Shown here in pieces: positions 23,554 through 35,350 of a stretch of DNA of 64,000 nt (positions within the stretch are counted from its first letter, which is position 1; each line of letters begins with the position of its first letter). Where the stretch lies: NCBI RefSeq assembly GCF_905171765.1, contig NC_053394.1:160527256-160591255 (forward strand), in the 5' to 3' direction. A program made the position numbers and the translations under genes. The stretch comes from Bufo bufo. Lineage: Eukaryota; Chordata; Amphibia; Anura; Bufonidae. Below the pieces are notes generated by a model. It did no database searches. It saw only the letters and a program-made list of their open reading frames with translations, and was not told the origin of the DNA.

Positions 23554-25163
23554 TGTCACGTCCCCGTTCGATCTTATTCATAAAATGTTTTATGAGTAGA
23601 ATCCGGTTGACTGACCCCCTGCTGAGATCACCTCACACCTCGGACAGCTTCGGACAGAGACATGTGAACCGTGCTCTGAGAATCATAAAAATCATATTTG
23701 GGCTATATGGAATTATGACACAAAAATGTAGGTACGCTCAAAATGCACCTCTCACCCAGAGGAACCGGGAGAGTCCAAACTTGGCAGCTCTGGGGTCTTT
23801 CCAGACTAGGAAATGGGTTACTAGTCACCTAGGGGGGAGAGAGGTGTGGTGTCACCCATGGAATCATCCATAAATTCATGGGGGACCCAGCACAAGCGCC
23901 CAATTTTTCATATTTATTACGCCGGCAAAGTTATGGGCCATTTTTTGTAAAATTAGGGAAAACTGGCCTGGCCAGCAGCAGGGAGAGGTGAACAAGCCCT
24001 CCCAAACCCTCCTTCAGGAACACCCACCATGCAGCCCTTGGCCTGCGATTGGCTGGGCCAACCACCCTTACCCTCCCACAAAATGGGGCATAAAAGTCTG
24101 TGCGCAATGGGAGAGGAAAGCTTTTTGCCCTGTGGTCACATCGCCGATAGGCTGTCCGTTGGAACGTAAGTTTTGTGCCTGGATTTTGCATAGGCAAAAT
24201 CCAAGATAGTAATTTATCTTTTTATCCCTGTTTATTTTCCACATGCTTCCCAGTTTGCTATTGTAATCCTTTTCTGTACATTTTTGTATGCATTGTTTGT
24301 TTCACTTCTGTGTTACTTAAAGGGGTATTCTCATCTTCCCTTTTCATACTTACCTTCCTTGAGCGCGACGTTCACTTCCTGGATTCTTCTCCCGGCCGGG
24401 CCGCGCAATGTCCTGAACGCGCACGCCGCATGGTGAATTATTCCTAGCCTATATAGTACAGAGCCGGCGTGTGCGTTCGTGGCTCTGTACTATACTGGTC
24501 AGGAAGAAGTCATCATGGCGCATGCGCTGCGGCGTGCGCGTTCAGGACATTGCGCGGCCTGGCTGGGAGAGAATCTTCAGTCTTCTGCGCAAGCGCGGCC
24601 CGGCGGGATTCGACAGGAGAGGTGGCCGTAACCAGGGGAGACCAAAGACAACATCAGGTAAGAGGGGACTTATTTTCTAAAAAAAGGGTGGGAATTGGGT
24701 AATAATATGTATTTAGAAAAATGATCACTGTCAAATCATTAACAGATTTAACAGTGATCATTAAGATGAGAATACCCCATTAAAGTAAAATATATTTTTA
24801 TATCTTTTAAATTGTCTCTCTCTTATCGCTCTAAGCCACACTGCAACAAAGTGCTTACTCCTTAAAGAGACCTACCTGTTTTATAGTTGACTGGTATTAG
24901 AGACATAACTGTTTTATGACTCGATTGGTGTTAGCTTGTAACGTGGTACCGGGGCTGATCTGTGAGTGGTCCGAATCCCTATCCCTACAATTACAGAGTC
25001 GTTCACTCACGAATGTGGTGGCAGCAGAAAATAAGGGGGGTCCAGAATTGACTGGGTAATTCTGTATCTCCCCCCTGTCACGGTCCACCCTCGGTTGGGC
25101 TTTTCTCCCCGCTGGGGTGTTCTGGCGGTCATAAGTCTGATTTAAACGGGGGTGGTCGTGACA
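23554..25163. mobile_element. Unclassified 1.6-kb insertion between DIRS gag and RT
   Basis: Bounded by TGTCACG at 23554 and CGTGACA ending at 25163, and it separates DIRS gag from RT. No coding domain was recognised and no matching target duplication was found next to the ends, so it may be a solo LTR-like unit (TG...CA) or a DNA-transposon relic. It contains the TTAA MITE at 24317-24783. Confidence 0.5.
24317..24783. mobile_element. TTAA-flanked palindromic MITE (piggyBac type)
   Basis: TTAA at 24317-24320 and 24780-24783 flank AGGGGTATTCTCATCTT and AAGATGAGAATACCCC. The GC-rich middle is inverted around GTACAGAGCC and GGCTCTGTAC near 24470. Nested in the 1.6-kb insertion, which is nested in the DIRS element. 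Confidence 0.8.
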
Positions 25164-25189
25164 CTTCTTATTCCCCCCATCTTGTTCAC

Positions 25190-26966
25190 TCCTGTAGGCG
25201 GACGTCTCCGCCATTTCCCAAAAAATTGGGAACACAGTATTTCGGACCAGTGGGTCCTTCAAGTTATGAGAGGGGTACAGAATAAGCTTTTTAGCTCCTC
25301 CTCCTTCAAGGTTCATGAGGACCTCACCCCTCTCTCCTGTAAAACAGGCATGCTTAGAACAATCCATCCTTCTTTACCTACAAAAGGAAGCGCGAGAGGA
25401 AGTGCCCTCTGCAGAGAAAGGATCCGTAGTGTATTCCCCCGTATTTCTTGTACCCAAGCCGGACGGGAGCTAGGGAATGATAATAGATCTCCGTTACCTG
25501 AATCGTTTTATAACCCAAAAGTGGCTCAGAATGGAGACCATTCGCTCGGTCATACAGGTTCTGCAACCAGGGGATCTCATGGTCAACATAGACCTCAAGA
25601 ATGCATATCTTCATGTACCCGTTCATCCGGATCATAGAAGAAACCTACGGATTGCTGTCTCTCTCAGGGGCAGTCAGACATTTTCAGTTTGCTGTCCTGC
25701 CCTTTGGAATCTCTTCTGTCCCCCACACCTTCACAAAGGTTGTGGTCGCTATAGTGGCAGCCTTGAGGCTAGGGGGTTTAGAAATGATTCCTTATCTAGA
25801 CGACTGGCTACTAAAAGCCGTGTCTCTAGATATGTTTCAGAACAATGTTCATCGGGCTCTTACTTTTCTCCAGCATTTAGGCTGGATAATAGATTGGAAG
25901 AAATCTAAGATCATATCAGCAACATCAAGAAGATTCTTGGGGTTCATAATAGTCATCCGAGAGGAGTCTCTCTCCCTCACTCCGGAAAGACGCCAGAAAG
26001 TAATCAGAGCCGCAGTGTTTCTGATGGTCCCCCACGTGGTTTCCATCAGAACCTTGATGAAGATGTTGGGCCACATGTCAGCAACTGCAGAGGCAGTCCC
26101 TTGGGCCCTAGCACACTTGCACCCTCTTCAGTCAGAAGTGTTGGGCCTGTGGAACCGCAACCCTACTGGGTTAGACAAGAAATGCTCCCTGTCTCTTCGG
26201 GTATGCCGCTCCCTCAGGTGGTGGAAGCAGCTGAAAGATGGGAGGTCCTTTGTTTCCACCCCGGTGGATCATGTTGAACACAGATACATCCCTTCTAGGT
26301 TGGGGAGCCCATCTGGAAGAAGTTCCAGTACAGGGTACTTGGACTCCCCAAGAGAGCCAAATGTCATCAAACTTAAGAGAGGTCCGGTTGGCGCTTCTAG
26401 ACTTCGCGCCTCAAGTCCAGGGCGAGTTCGCTCGGACCGTATTCTACATAAACAGACAGGGAGGAACGAGACCTCAACCTCTCCTTCAGGAAGTGGGATT
26501 GATCCTGTCTTGAGCAGAGAAGAACCTTACCCACCTAGCCGCAGTTCACATCAGAGGAACTCTCAATGTAGTGGCGGATCGCTAAGTCAAAATCTTCCGG
26601 TGCCAGGCGAGTGGTCCCTAAGCCAGGAAGTCTTCCATCAGATTATGCAACGGTGGGGAATGCCAGAGATAGATCTTATGGCGACAAGGTTCAACGCCAA
26701 GGTGGACAGATTCTGCTCCCTATACAGGGAGGACAATCCTTGGGTGGTAGATGCTCTGTCCATTCCATGGAGGTTCAGGCTGGCCTATGTATTCCCTCCA
26801 GTTTCCATGATACCAACAGTATTGATGAAACTCAGGCAAGACCAGACCTCAGTGATCGCCTTAATACCCTTTTGGCCAAAGAGTTCTTGGTTCACCCAGC
26901 TCAGGCACATGAGCAAGGGGCAATATTGGAAGCTTCCCCTAAGGCAGGACCTAATACCTCTGGCAG
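25190..26966 (+). pseudogene. DIRS reverse transcriptase / RNase H, frameshifted
   Basis: Starts PVGGRLRHFPKNWE then DQWVL, the usual opening of DIRS RT domains. Fingers and palm follow (FLVPKPDG, DLRYLNRF, then LMVNIDLKNAYLHVPVHPDH), continuing in a second frame with FQFAVLPFGISSVPHTF and the catalytic YLDDWL (about 25788-25809). An RNase H-like region (26238-26513) with LGWGAHLEE and NLREVRLAL is in another frame, then the frame returns (LMATRFNAKVDRFCS). At least three frameshifts are present. The reading stops where a MITE fragment begins near 26967. Confidence 0.85.
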
Positions 26967-27605
26967 GGTGCGAATCCGGTGCAATTTTCACGCATGGTTG
27001 CTAGGAGATGACAGGAATAAAAGCAACCCCGAACCTCATTAAAGTGTATTCACTGTATTATTTTCTTTTATAACCAGGTTATAAGGTTAAATAATAGCAT
27101 TCTTAATACAGAATGCTTACTAAAATGTGGATTGAGGGGTTAAAAAAAATTAACTCACCTTATCCAATTGATCGCGCAGCCGGCATCGTCTTCTTCTTTC
27201 AGGACCTGCAATAGGACATTTGATGATGTCAGCGCAGGTTCTGCTGAATGAAGATAGGTCCTTTTGCAAGTCCTGAAAGAAGAAACAAGAAGACAATGCC
27301 AGCTGCACGATCAATTGGATGAGGGAATTTATTTTTATTTTTTAAACCCTCAATCCACATTTTAGTAAGCATTCTGTATTTAGACCATGTTCTAAGGGAA
27401 AATAATAAAATGAATAGAACACCTAACCAAAACTCGAACTTTAGTGAAGAAGTTTGGGTCTGGGTACCACATTAAGTTTTTTTTCACGTGTGTGCAATGC
27501 GGAAAAAACTAACTGCAATTGCATGCCTACTCGCGCGGTTTTCCCGCAATGCACACACAACACATCCGGAGCAAATCCAGGACTCCCGTGTGAAAGAGGC
27601 TCAAG
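26967..27605. mobile_element. Harbinger-like MITE fragment between RT and recombinase genes
   Basis: Matches the right two-thirds of the MITE at 12720-13502: CACGCATGGTTGCTAGGAG, the CAATTGATCG and GCCGGCAT palindrome arms, and the end GTGTGAAAGAGGC. The left terminus is missing. A close relative without the left part is at 32699-33152. Confidence 0.7.
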
Positions 27606-28375
27606 GGTACAGACCTCAGCTTTATCTGCTGTTTTGGGAAAGCCCTTTTCTCAGGACCCTCTAATCAAAAGGTTCCCTAAAGGAGCCGAAAGACTGCAAC
27701 CTAGGATCCTATACCTCAGTGGGATCTGTCAGTCGTGCTCAGAGGGTTATGCTCTCCCCCTTTGAGCCCCTTCAGAGCATGGATTTAAAATTCTTATCTT
27801 GGAAAACCTGCTTTTTGCTTGCGATCACCTCAGCAAAGAGAATCGGAGAATTGCAAGCCTTGGCTGCTGTGGCGCCATATACTCTATTTTTACCAGATAG
27901 AGTCCTCCTGTGGTTTCTCCCTACCTTTGTTCCTAAGGTACCTTCTTTCCGCAATTTAAACCAAGTCATTTCTTTACCTGTTTTTTATCCGTCTCCAGTG
28001 TCGGAAGAAGAGCAGGTCTTACAGACCCTAGATGTTGTCAGAAGTATGAGAATATACATAGAAAGAACTAAAGACTTTCAAAGATCCGAGAATTTTTTCA
28101 TTTTTTTTTGCAGGAGGGAACAAAGGTCTTAACATTTCTAAACCGACATTAAGCCGTTGGATCAAAGAAGCCATCAGAGAAGCTTTTGTCGCTCAGGGAT
28201 TGGCACCCCCTGCTTTTATCCATGCTCATTCTACCCGAGCGGTAGCTGCATCTACGGCTGAGGTGCCTAGTACCTTTGAAACACATTTGTGCTGCTGCCT
28301 CAACGAGTTCCCACTCTACATTTGTAAGCCATTATAGGCTTGACTTACGGAGTTCAGAACACACCACCTTTGGCA
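27606..28375 (+). pseudogene. DIRS tyrosine recombinase
   Basis: Site-specific recombinase of the phage-integrase fold used by DIRS elements for circular-intermediate integration. WDLSVVLRGL and LSWKTCFLLAITSAKRIGEL carry the first catalytic Arg region (about 27820). The HxxR box HAHSTRAVAAS is at about 28221, and the nucleophile region STFVSHYRLDL has its Tyr codon at 28333-28335. A frameshift near 28125 (T-rich run) and another near 28300 break the reading frame, but all catalytic residues can be found. Confidence 0.85.
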
Positions 28376-28454
28376 GGTCTGTCTTGAATTCAGTTCAGCT
28401 GGAAGACCCTCCTTCCTAGGTTCTCTTCTTCCCCAGTTGTGCTACTCTTGGGAA

Positions 28455-28515
28455 GTAAGGGTATCATTAGAAATTAAAGATTATTTGTTTTCGCTTAGTC
28501 CTAACAGCACACGTA
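28455..28515 (+). repeat. DIRS internal complementary region
   Basis: AATTAAAGATTATTTG then GCTTAGTCCTAACAGCAC resembles the reverse complement of the outer end of the right ITR (28700-28745). DIRS elements use such a region to template complete termini. Confidence 0.65.
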
Positions 28516-28559
28516 TATACCTCCCTCAAATTTTTTGTGGGTTTACTACTTTACATTTT

Positions 28560-28735
28560 GCACGGTGTGTGGTCTTTATAGGGGCATTAATTAAATCAAA
28601 ATAAAGTGATAATTAATTGGTTAATTATCACTTTATTTTGATTTAATTAATAAAAGTTCCACCTGTCCGGATAGTGCACAGGGGCAGTAATACCCCCAGT
28701 TGTGCTGCTGTTAGGACTAAGGGAAAACTAATTAT
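28560..28735 (-). repeat. DIRS right inverted terminal repeat
   Basis: Reverse complement of the left repeat; includes its own small palindrome of ATCAAAATAAAGTGATAATTA on both sides of 28617. Confidence 0.8.
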
Positions 28736-28740
28736 CGTTA

Positions 28741-29836
28741 GAAATTAACAAGAGTCTTAAAGCTGCACAGTTGGACACTTTGGTTTTGCAGACAGGGTTC
28801 CAGACTGACTCCTGGCAGTTACTAAACCTGTATTTCTAGAACAGGGTTCCCCAGACTTTGCTATTGTTATTTTCCCCAGGGACAACAAACATCTTTACTT
28901 TTATGATTTTAGCTAACTCCTCATGAGTTCAGCAATGGTAAGCTAAAAATATGACCAGGTGTAAAGATATATTAACAGCCTATGAACATATGACTGTTAC
29001 TACGGTTGTAGTATACTCACCCCATCTGAGAGACCAAGAGGAAAATAAAACTTTGGAATGATTTTTATTGTGTCCTCTATCCTTCCCTAGATACAGAAGA
29101 ATGGAAAGGAATAAATGACCACAAAGGGATTTGTATACTTTATGTGAGGAGATCTCCAGAGCCCATGTTTTTAGTTATAACATGAATTTTTAAACAAAAG
29201 TTAATATTTGAAGCAAAATTCCATGAAGGTGTCTTATGTGTACAGTGCTAGGTGGTATTTTTACAATGTTCCAGGTGCCTACATTACAAAATTATGTTAA
29301 AATAGGAATTTTAAAAAATATATATAGTATTTGTTTTTGTCAAAAGTGTGAAAATAGCAATGGCAGCAAAACAGTTAAATTACCACCCATTACACAAGAC
29401 CTTTTTCATATTTATCCACTGTGGTCTCACCAGCCTGAACATGGTTCACATCCAATGTAGTCCATGTAGTCAAATTTACCTTGTTATTTTAAAATGTGTT
29501 TCCAGTCTCAGTAGACCATTAAGAGTTTCTAGGATTTTGATATAGATGGCCTATCCTCAGGACTGGCCATCTGTACTGATGGGAAGAGGGCCAACGTCCC
29601 TCACATCAACTGTTCTGTTGAAGATCCAGCTCCTCAAGTAGGTGCCAGAACTGCACAACTCTGTTCATTGTGAAGGAAGGAGCTCCACCACTACACAGTG
29701 GAAAGAGCTGTGTAGTTCTGGCATGGAGTTACTGCTGATCAGATATTAATGGCCTCTTCTGAACAATATGTTTAAGAGCAACTCAGGTTACAGTTCAAAC
29801 AGCCCCCTCCATTGGTATCATAGCGCCATACCCCTT
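28741..29836. other. Spacer between DIRS and piggyBac; nothing clear
   Basis: AT-rich. A MITE-like palindromic piece is at about 29550-29760 (GATGGCCTATCCTCAGGA). No coding region is supported. Confidence 0.5.
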
Positions 29837-30239
29837 TTAACCACCTCAGCTCCCCTAGCTTAAACCCCCTTAATGACCAGACCACTTTTTACAATTCTGC
29901 ACTAAACTACTTTCACGGTTTATTGCTCGGTCATACAACTTACCACCCAAATGAAATTTTACCTCCTTTTCTTCTCACTACTAGAGCTTTCATTTGGTTG
30001 TGTTTCATTGCTGCTGACATTTTAACTTTTTTTGATATTAATCAAAATTGACCGAAATTTTTGCAAAAAAAAATGACTTTTCACTTTCTGTTGTAAAATT
30101 TTTCTAATAAAAACTACATTTCTATATAAATTTTTCTCAATTTATTGTTCTACATGTCTTTGATAAAAAAAAAATGCAATAAGTGTATATTTATTGGTTT
30201 GCGCAAAAATTATAGCGTTTACAAACTATGGTACAAAAA

Positions 30240-31420
30240 TGTGAATTTCCGCATTTTGTAGCAGCTCTGACTTTATGAGCACCTGTCATGTTTCCTGAGG
30301 TTCTACAATGCCCAGACAGTAGAAACACCCCACAAATGACCCCATTTTGGAAAGTAGACACCCTAAGGTATTCTGATGGGCATAGTGAGTTCATGGAAGT
30401 TTTATTTTTTGTCACAAGTTAGCGGAAAATTATTTTATTTTTATTATTTTATTTTCTTACAAAGTCTCATATTCCACTAACTTGTGACAAAAAATAAAAT
30501 TTTACATGAACTCGCCATGCCCCTCATGAAATACCTTGGGGTGTCTTCTTTTCAAAATGGGGTCACTTTCCAAAATGGGGTCACTTGTGGGGTATTTACA
30601 CTGCCCTGGTATTTTAGGGGACCTAAAGCGTGAGAAGTAGTTTGGAATCCAAATGCGTAAAAAATGCCCTGTGAAATCGGAAAGATACTCATTGGAATTT
30701 GGGTCCCTTTGCGCACCTAGGCTGCAGAAAAGTGTCACACATGTGGTATCGCCGTACTCAGGAGAAGTAGGACAATGCGTTTTGGGGTGTATTTTTACAT
30801 ATACCCATGCTGGGTGAGATAAATATCTCTGTAAAAGACAACTTTTCCCATTTTTTTTTTTTATACAAAGTTGTCATTTTACAGAGATATTTCTCTCACC
30901 CAGCATGGGTATATGTAAAAATACACCCCAAAACGCATTGCTCTACTTCTCCCGAGTACGGTGATACCACATGTGTGACACTTTTTTGCAGCCTAGGTGC
31001 ACAAAGGGGCCCAAATTCCAATGAGTACCTTTTAGGAGGGCATTTTAGACATTTGGATTCCAGACTTCTTCTCACGCTTTAGGGCCCCTAAAATGCCAGG
31101 GCAGTATAAATACCCCACATGTGACCCCATTTTGGAAAGAAGACACCCCAAGGTATTCCGTGAGGGGCATGGAGAGTTCCTAGAATATTATTTTTTTTGC
31201 CACAAGTTAGCGGAAAATGTTTTGTTTTCTTTCATACAAAAGTCTCATATTCCACTGACTTGCGACCAAAAATTTTTTTTTACATGAACTCGCCATGCCC
31301 CTCACGAAATACCTTGGGGTGTCTTCTTTCCAAAATGGGGTCATTTGTGGGGTGTTTGTACTGCCCTGGCATTTGAGGGTCTCCACAATCATTACATGTA
31401 TGGCCAGCATTAGGAGTTTC
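30240..31420. repeat. Large compound palindrome in the piggyBac non-coding region
   Basis: Arms of about 400 bp centred near 30852 (CTCACCCAGCATGGGTATAT, AAAACGCATTG, CCCCATTTTGGAAAG) contain smaller hairpins centred near 30437 and 31225 (CACAAGTTAGCGGAAAAT and complement). GGGGTGTCTTCTTTCCAAAA recurs three times. Confidence 0.85.
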
Positions 31421-32230
31421 TGCTATTCTTATATTGAGCATACGGGTAATGAGATTTTTTTTTTTTTTCGTTCAGCCTCTGGGCTGAAAGAAAAAATGAA
31501 CGGCACAGATTTCTTCATTCGCATCGATCAATGTGGATGAAAAAATCTCTGCCAAAAAATGTGCGCAAAAAAAAAAAAAAAAAGAGGGGAAAGGCGTCTG
31601 CCAGGACATAGGAGCTCCGCCCAACATCCAAACCCACTCAGCCCGTATGCCCTGGCAAACCAGATTTCTCCATTCACATCAATCGATGTGGATGAATAAA
31701 TCATTGCCGGAATTTTTTTTATTTTTATATACAAAGTGTTTGCCAAAGCATATGAACACCGCCCCTCAGCTCATAAGCCTCGGCAAACGTATCTTTTTTT
31801 ACTGCAGAGGAGAAATCTCGTCTTGCAGCGCCGCGTACACCGACTTTTGTGTAATCTGACAGCAGCGCAATGCTTCTGTCAGAATGCACATCAGTGCTGC
31901 AGCTGGTTCATCGGTTGGTCCACCTAGAAGGTAAAAAAACAAAAAAAGAAATAAATAAAAAGGCCGCAACGCAATCAATTTATTAACATTAACTTTATAT
32001 AACATTTGAAACAGAACATTAACTTTTATAAACTTAATTGAACTTTTGGAACATTAACTTTTTTGCTTACCTGTGATTTTTTTTTACCTTTATAGGACAA
32101 ACCTCTCCTTCCCCATGGGACAATGTGCAAATCGCCCAGAGATGTGGCAAAGTACATTATGCACTTTGTCCCAGGTGAAAGGAGAGGTTTGCAGCAGCTC
32201 TGTGTGAAAGGGCCCTGTGTCACGCAATCC

Positions 32231-34546
32231 CTATACTAAGTGTACCTGTGTCTGGTACTTCTGGAAACACTCCCCTAAGCATAGGGCAGGGTGGTCAGGG
32301 CAGTCAGGACAGAAATAGCGGGTGTCACGCCTTATTCCACTCCTGCTACAGACACAACATCTTTTTCGGGGTGGCGCTTGGTTTGAGGTACCAGCAACGA
32401 CATTGGGGAAATGTCGCTCGTGTAGACGGCTCACTACACTGGTGGATGGGGCCACTCTCGATTATCTGTTCCTGAAATTTGAGGAAGGATCTTGTTCTCC
32501 CAGCCTTACTGTAGAGAACAAAAACTATTATATACAGCCAATTGAATTAAATTAAATATACAGACACCTTCTTATACCAGCGTCTGGTATAATAAGGAGC
32601 CAACATCTGGTCATTGAAGTCCACCCCTCCCATGAGCAAATTATAGTTGTGGACACAGAGGGGCTTTTCAATGACTCCAGTTGCTCGTTCAATTTGGATT
32701 AACTCACCTTATCCAATTGATCGCACAGCCGGCATCGTCGTCTTCTTTCAGGACCTGCAATAGGACATTTGATGTCAGCGCAGGTTCTGCTGAATGAAGA
32801 TAGGTCCTTTTGCAAGTCCTGAAAGAAGAAGCAAGAAGACAATGCCAGCTGCACGATCAATTGGATGAGGGAATTATTTTTATATTTTAACCACTCAATC
32901 CACATTTTAGTAAGCATTCTGTATTTAGACCATGTTCTAAGGGAAAATAATAAAATGAATAGAACACCTAACCAAAACTCGAACTTTAGTGATGAAGTCC
33001 GGGTTCGGGTACCACATTTTTCACGCGTGTGCAATGCGGAAAAAACTAACTGCAATTGCATGCCTACTCACGCGGTTTTCCCGCAATGCACACACAACCG
33101 GAGAAAATCCGGGACTCCCGTGTGAAAGAGGCTCAAGGGTACAGACCTCAGCGTGAATGGAGGAGAGCATGTAACCGTCACGCTTGTCTCTCCATTTCAC
33201 CACAAGCAGTTCTTCATTAGGCAGCCCTCTCCCCCCTTGCAAGACGGGTGGTAACGAGCCGTTGGAGGAAGCCCCGGCGACTAGGTCGTGCGGTGCCACA
33301 GCAGCCAATCTGTTCTAGAAACAAATGCCTTGTGTAGAAATTGTCCACATAAAGGTAGTACCCCTTGCCAAATAAGGGTGACACCATGTCCCAGACTGTC
33401 TTCCCAGGTAGTCAGGGCAACCGACCGGCTCCAGGGTCTGATCTTTACCCTCATAAGACACGGAATTTGTGCATATAGCCTGTGGCCCTTTCACAGAGCT
33501 TATACAATTTGACCCCATACCGGGCGCGCTTGCTTGGGATGTATTTGAAGCCAAGGCACCCGGTAAAATGCATCAGGGACTCGTCAATGCAGATGTTTTG
33601 CTCAGGGGTATACAAATCTGCAAATTTGGTGTTAAAGTGGTCTATGAGGGGCCGAATTTTGTGGAGCCGGTCAAAAGCTGGGTGGCCTCTGGGACGAGAG
33701 GTGCTTTTATCACTAAAGTGCAGGAAACACAGGATGGTCTCAAATCGTGTCCTGGACATGGCAGCAGAGAACATGGGCATGTGATGAATTGGGTTCGTGG
33801 ACCAATATGACCGCAATTCATGCTTTGTCAGGCCCATGTTGAGGAGAAGGCCCACAAAAGTTTTAAATTCGGAAACTTGGATGGGTTTCCACCAGAAAGA
33901 CTGGGCATAAAAGCTTCCCGGGTTAGCGGCTATAAATGGAGTGGCATACCAGTTTGTTTCTGCCACGACTAAGTCTAAGAGCTCCGCAGTGAAGAACAGC
34001 TCAAAAAACCCCAGTGCCGATCCGATCTGAGCTGTCTCAACCCGAACGCCAGACTGGGCAGTGAAAGGGGGGGGAACTACTAGTGTGGCTGAAGATGTGG
34101 GCTGCCAATCAGGGTTTGCCAGCACCTAAGGGACTCTACAGGCCTGTCTGTGCGGTGGCTGCGACGGGGGAAACTACTGCACGTGCCACCTTACCAGCCT
34201 CAACTGCCCTTCTGGTGCTCGCCACTTCACCATGTTCTACGGCAGTGCTGGTACTAGGTCCAGGATGGGCTGCGCTGCTGGTGTATGCCTCACCACGTAA
34301 TCCGACAGCGCCAGCCCCACTCTGCTGCCCTTTAAGCGGATCCTGCGCAACCTGTGGTCTAGCAACACAGGGCCGGGTACACCTGGTGGTATCATTGACC
34401 TCATCATCCGAACTTTGGGTCAAACTGCCACTGCTTTCTACAGGTTCTTATTCTGACCCGCTGGATTTGTCAGATGAGGGCTCCCATTCCTCATCTGACT
34501 GGGTCAGAAGCCTGTAGGCCTCTTCAGAATACCCCTTACTTGCCAT
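32231..34546 (-). pseudogene. piggyBac transposase (PGBD4-like), broken
   Basis: Cut-and-paste DDD transposase. It starts MASKGYSEEAYRLL at 34546, with acidic stretches, an in-frame TAA at 34448, then a frameshift near 34130. The dimerisation and catalytic region (34125-33451) includes WSTNPIH, the first catalytic Asp in CIDESL (about 33590), and SKRARYGVKLY. After another shift the second Asp is in YLYVDNFYT (about 33345), then EELLVVKWRDKRD (about 33200). A MITE fragment follows, then the third Asp in MGGVDFNDQM (about 32620). The C-terminal cysteine-rich domain reads CCVCSRSGIRRDT and CPDCPDHPALCLGECF and stops at 32231. All three acidic residues and the zinc domain are recognisable, but at least four lesions and the insertion preclude function. 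Confidence 0.9.
32699..33152. mobile_element. Harbinger-like MITE fragment inside the piggyBac transposase
   Basis: Starts TTAACTCACCTTATCC and ends GTGTGAAAGAGGC plus CTCAAGGGTACAGACCTCAGC. It is nearly the same as 27157-27627, including those 21 bases past the MITE end, and lacks the left MITE terminus. No target duplication was found. Confidence 0.75.
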
Positions 34547-35350
34547 TTGGTCAACTAAATTTAGGATGTATTCCCTGAGACTACCCAAGAAAAAAAAAAA
34601 GCAAGCCTGTGTTACAAATGGGAGGCTAGCGAAGTACAGGAAGCCGCTGCGATTGATAAAAAAAATATCAAAACTATTTATCGCCGCAGCGCTTGTATAG
34701 TGAATGTGCAGGGATAAAAAAAAAATTGTCACTGCGGCAGGGCGGGCGTGGGTGAACGCACGTGTGGGTGACCGATCAGGCCTGATCGGGCAAACACTGC
34801 GTTTTGGGTGGAGGGCAAGCTAAGGTGACACTAATACTATTCTAGATCTGACTGATCACACAGATACTATAAAATTACCAAAGCTGATTAGCGACACGCT
34901 AATCAATGACTGTGGTGCGGTGGGCTGGGCGCTAACTACCAAAGGGGCCTAAACTAATCTAAACCTAACAGTCAATACTGGTGAAAAAAAAAGTGAGTTT
35001 ACACTGATCACTTCCCCCCCCCCTTTCACTAGTGATTGACAGGGGTGACCAAGGGGTTAATTGGGTGATGGGGGGGGGGGGTGATCTAGGGCTAAATGTG
35101 TTGTGCTTTGTGTACTCAGTGATATGTGCTCTCTGCTGGGACCAACCAACAAAAAGGACCCAGCAGAGAGCACAGAAGCCATTTAACACATTATATTTAT
35201 TTGCGATGATCATTGGCTGGCGACGAACTTCTCCTGTAACTTTTACCGGCCCGCACTGCACGGGCTATGCGCGTAATCTCGTGCCTACAAAGAAACAAAC
35301 CGACCACCCGCAGGACGCATCCCTGCGTTAGGCGGTCGGGAGGAGGTTAA

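Larger units (their letters stand above)
19556..28740 (+). mobile_element. DIRS1-like tyrosine-recombinase retrotransposon with three insertions
   Basis: Inverted terminal repeats (about 19570-19740 and 28560-28735) share CAGCAGCACAACTGG, GTATTACTGCCCCTGTG and GGACAGGTGGAACTTTT. Between them, in order on the plus strand, are gag-like, RT/RNase H and tyrosine recombinase genes, then an internal complementary region just inside the right repeat. This is the DIRS1 layout, which has no target duplication and no DDE integrase. Removing the insertions (20090-21982, 23554-25163 and about 26967-27600) leaves roughly 5 kb, in the usual DIRS range. All genes carry frameshifts. Confidence 0.85.
29837..35350 (-). 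mobile_element. piggyBac transposon (5.5 kb)
   Basis: TTAA at 29837-29840 and 35347-35350, with adjoining termini TTAACCACCTC and, on the opposite strand, TTAACCTCCTC. The minus strand carries a piggyBac transposase (34546-32231). The left 2 kb is a non-coding palindromic region. A MITE fragment interrupts the transposase at 32699-33152. The right 670 bases belong to duplication copy B. That one element spans both TTAA sites is inference; part of the left region could be a separate nested copy. Confidence 0.65.

Noticed and set aside
23554..25163. Solo LTR with TG...CA ends
   Set aside because: No flanking 4-6 bp duplication and no related LTR in the window; left unclassified.
34083..34517. 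Plus-strand 144-codon open frame
   Set aside because: Antisense to the N-terminal part of the piggyBac transposase.
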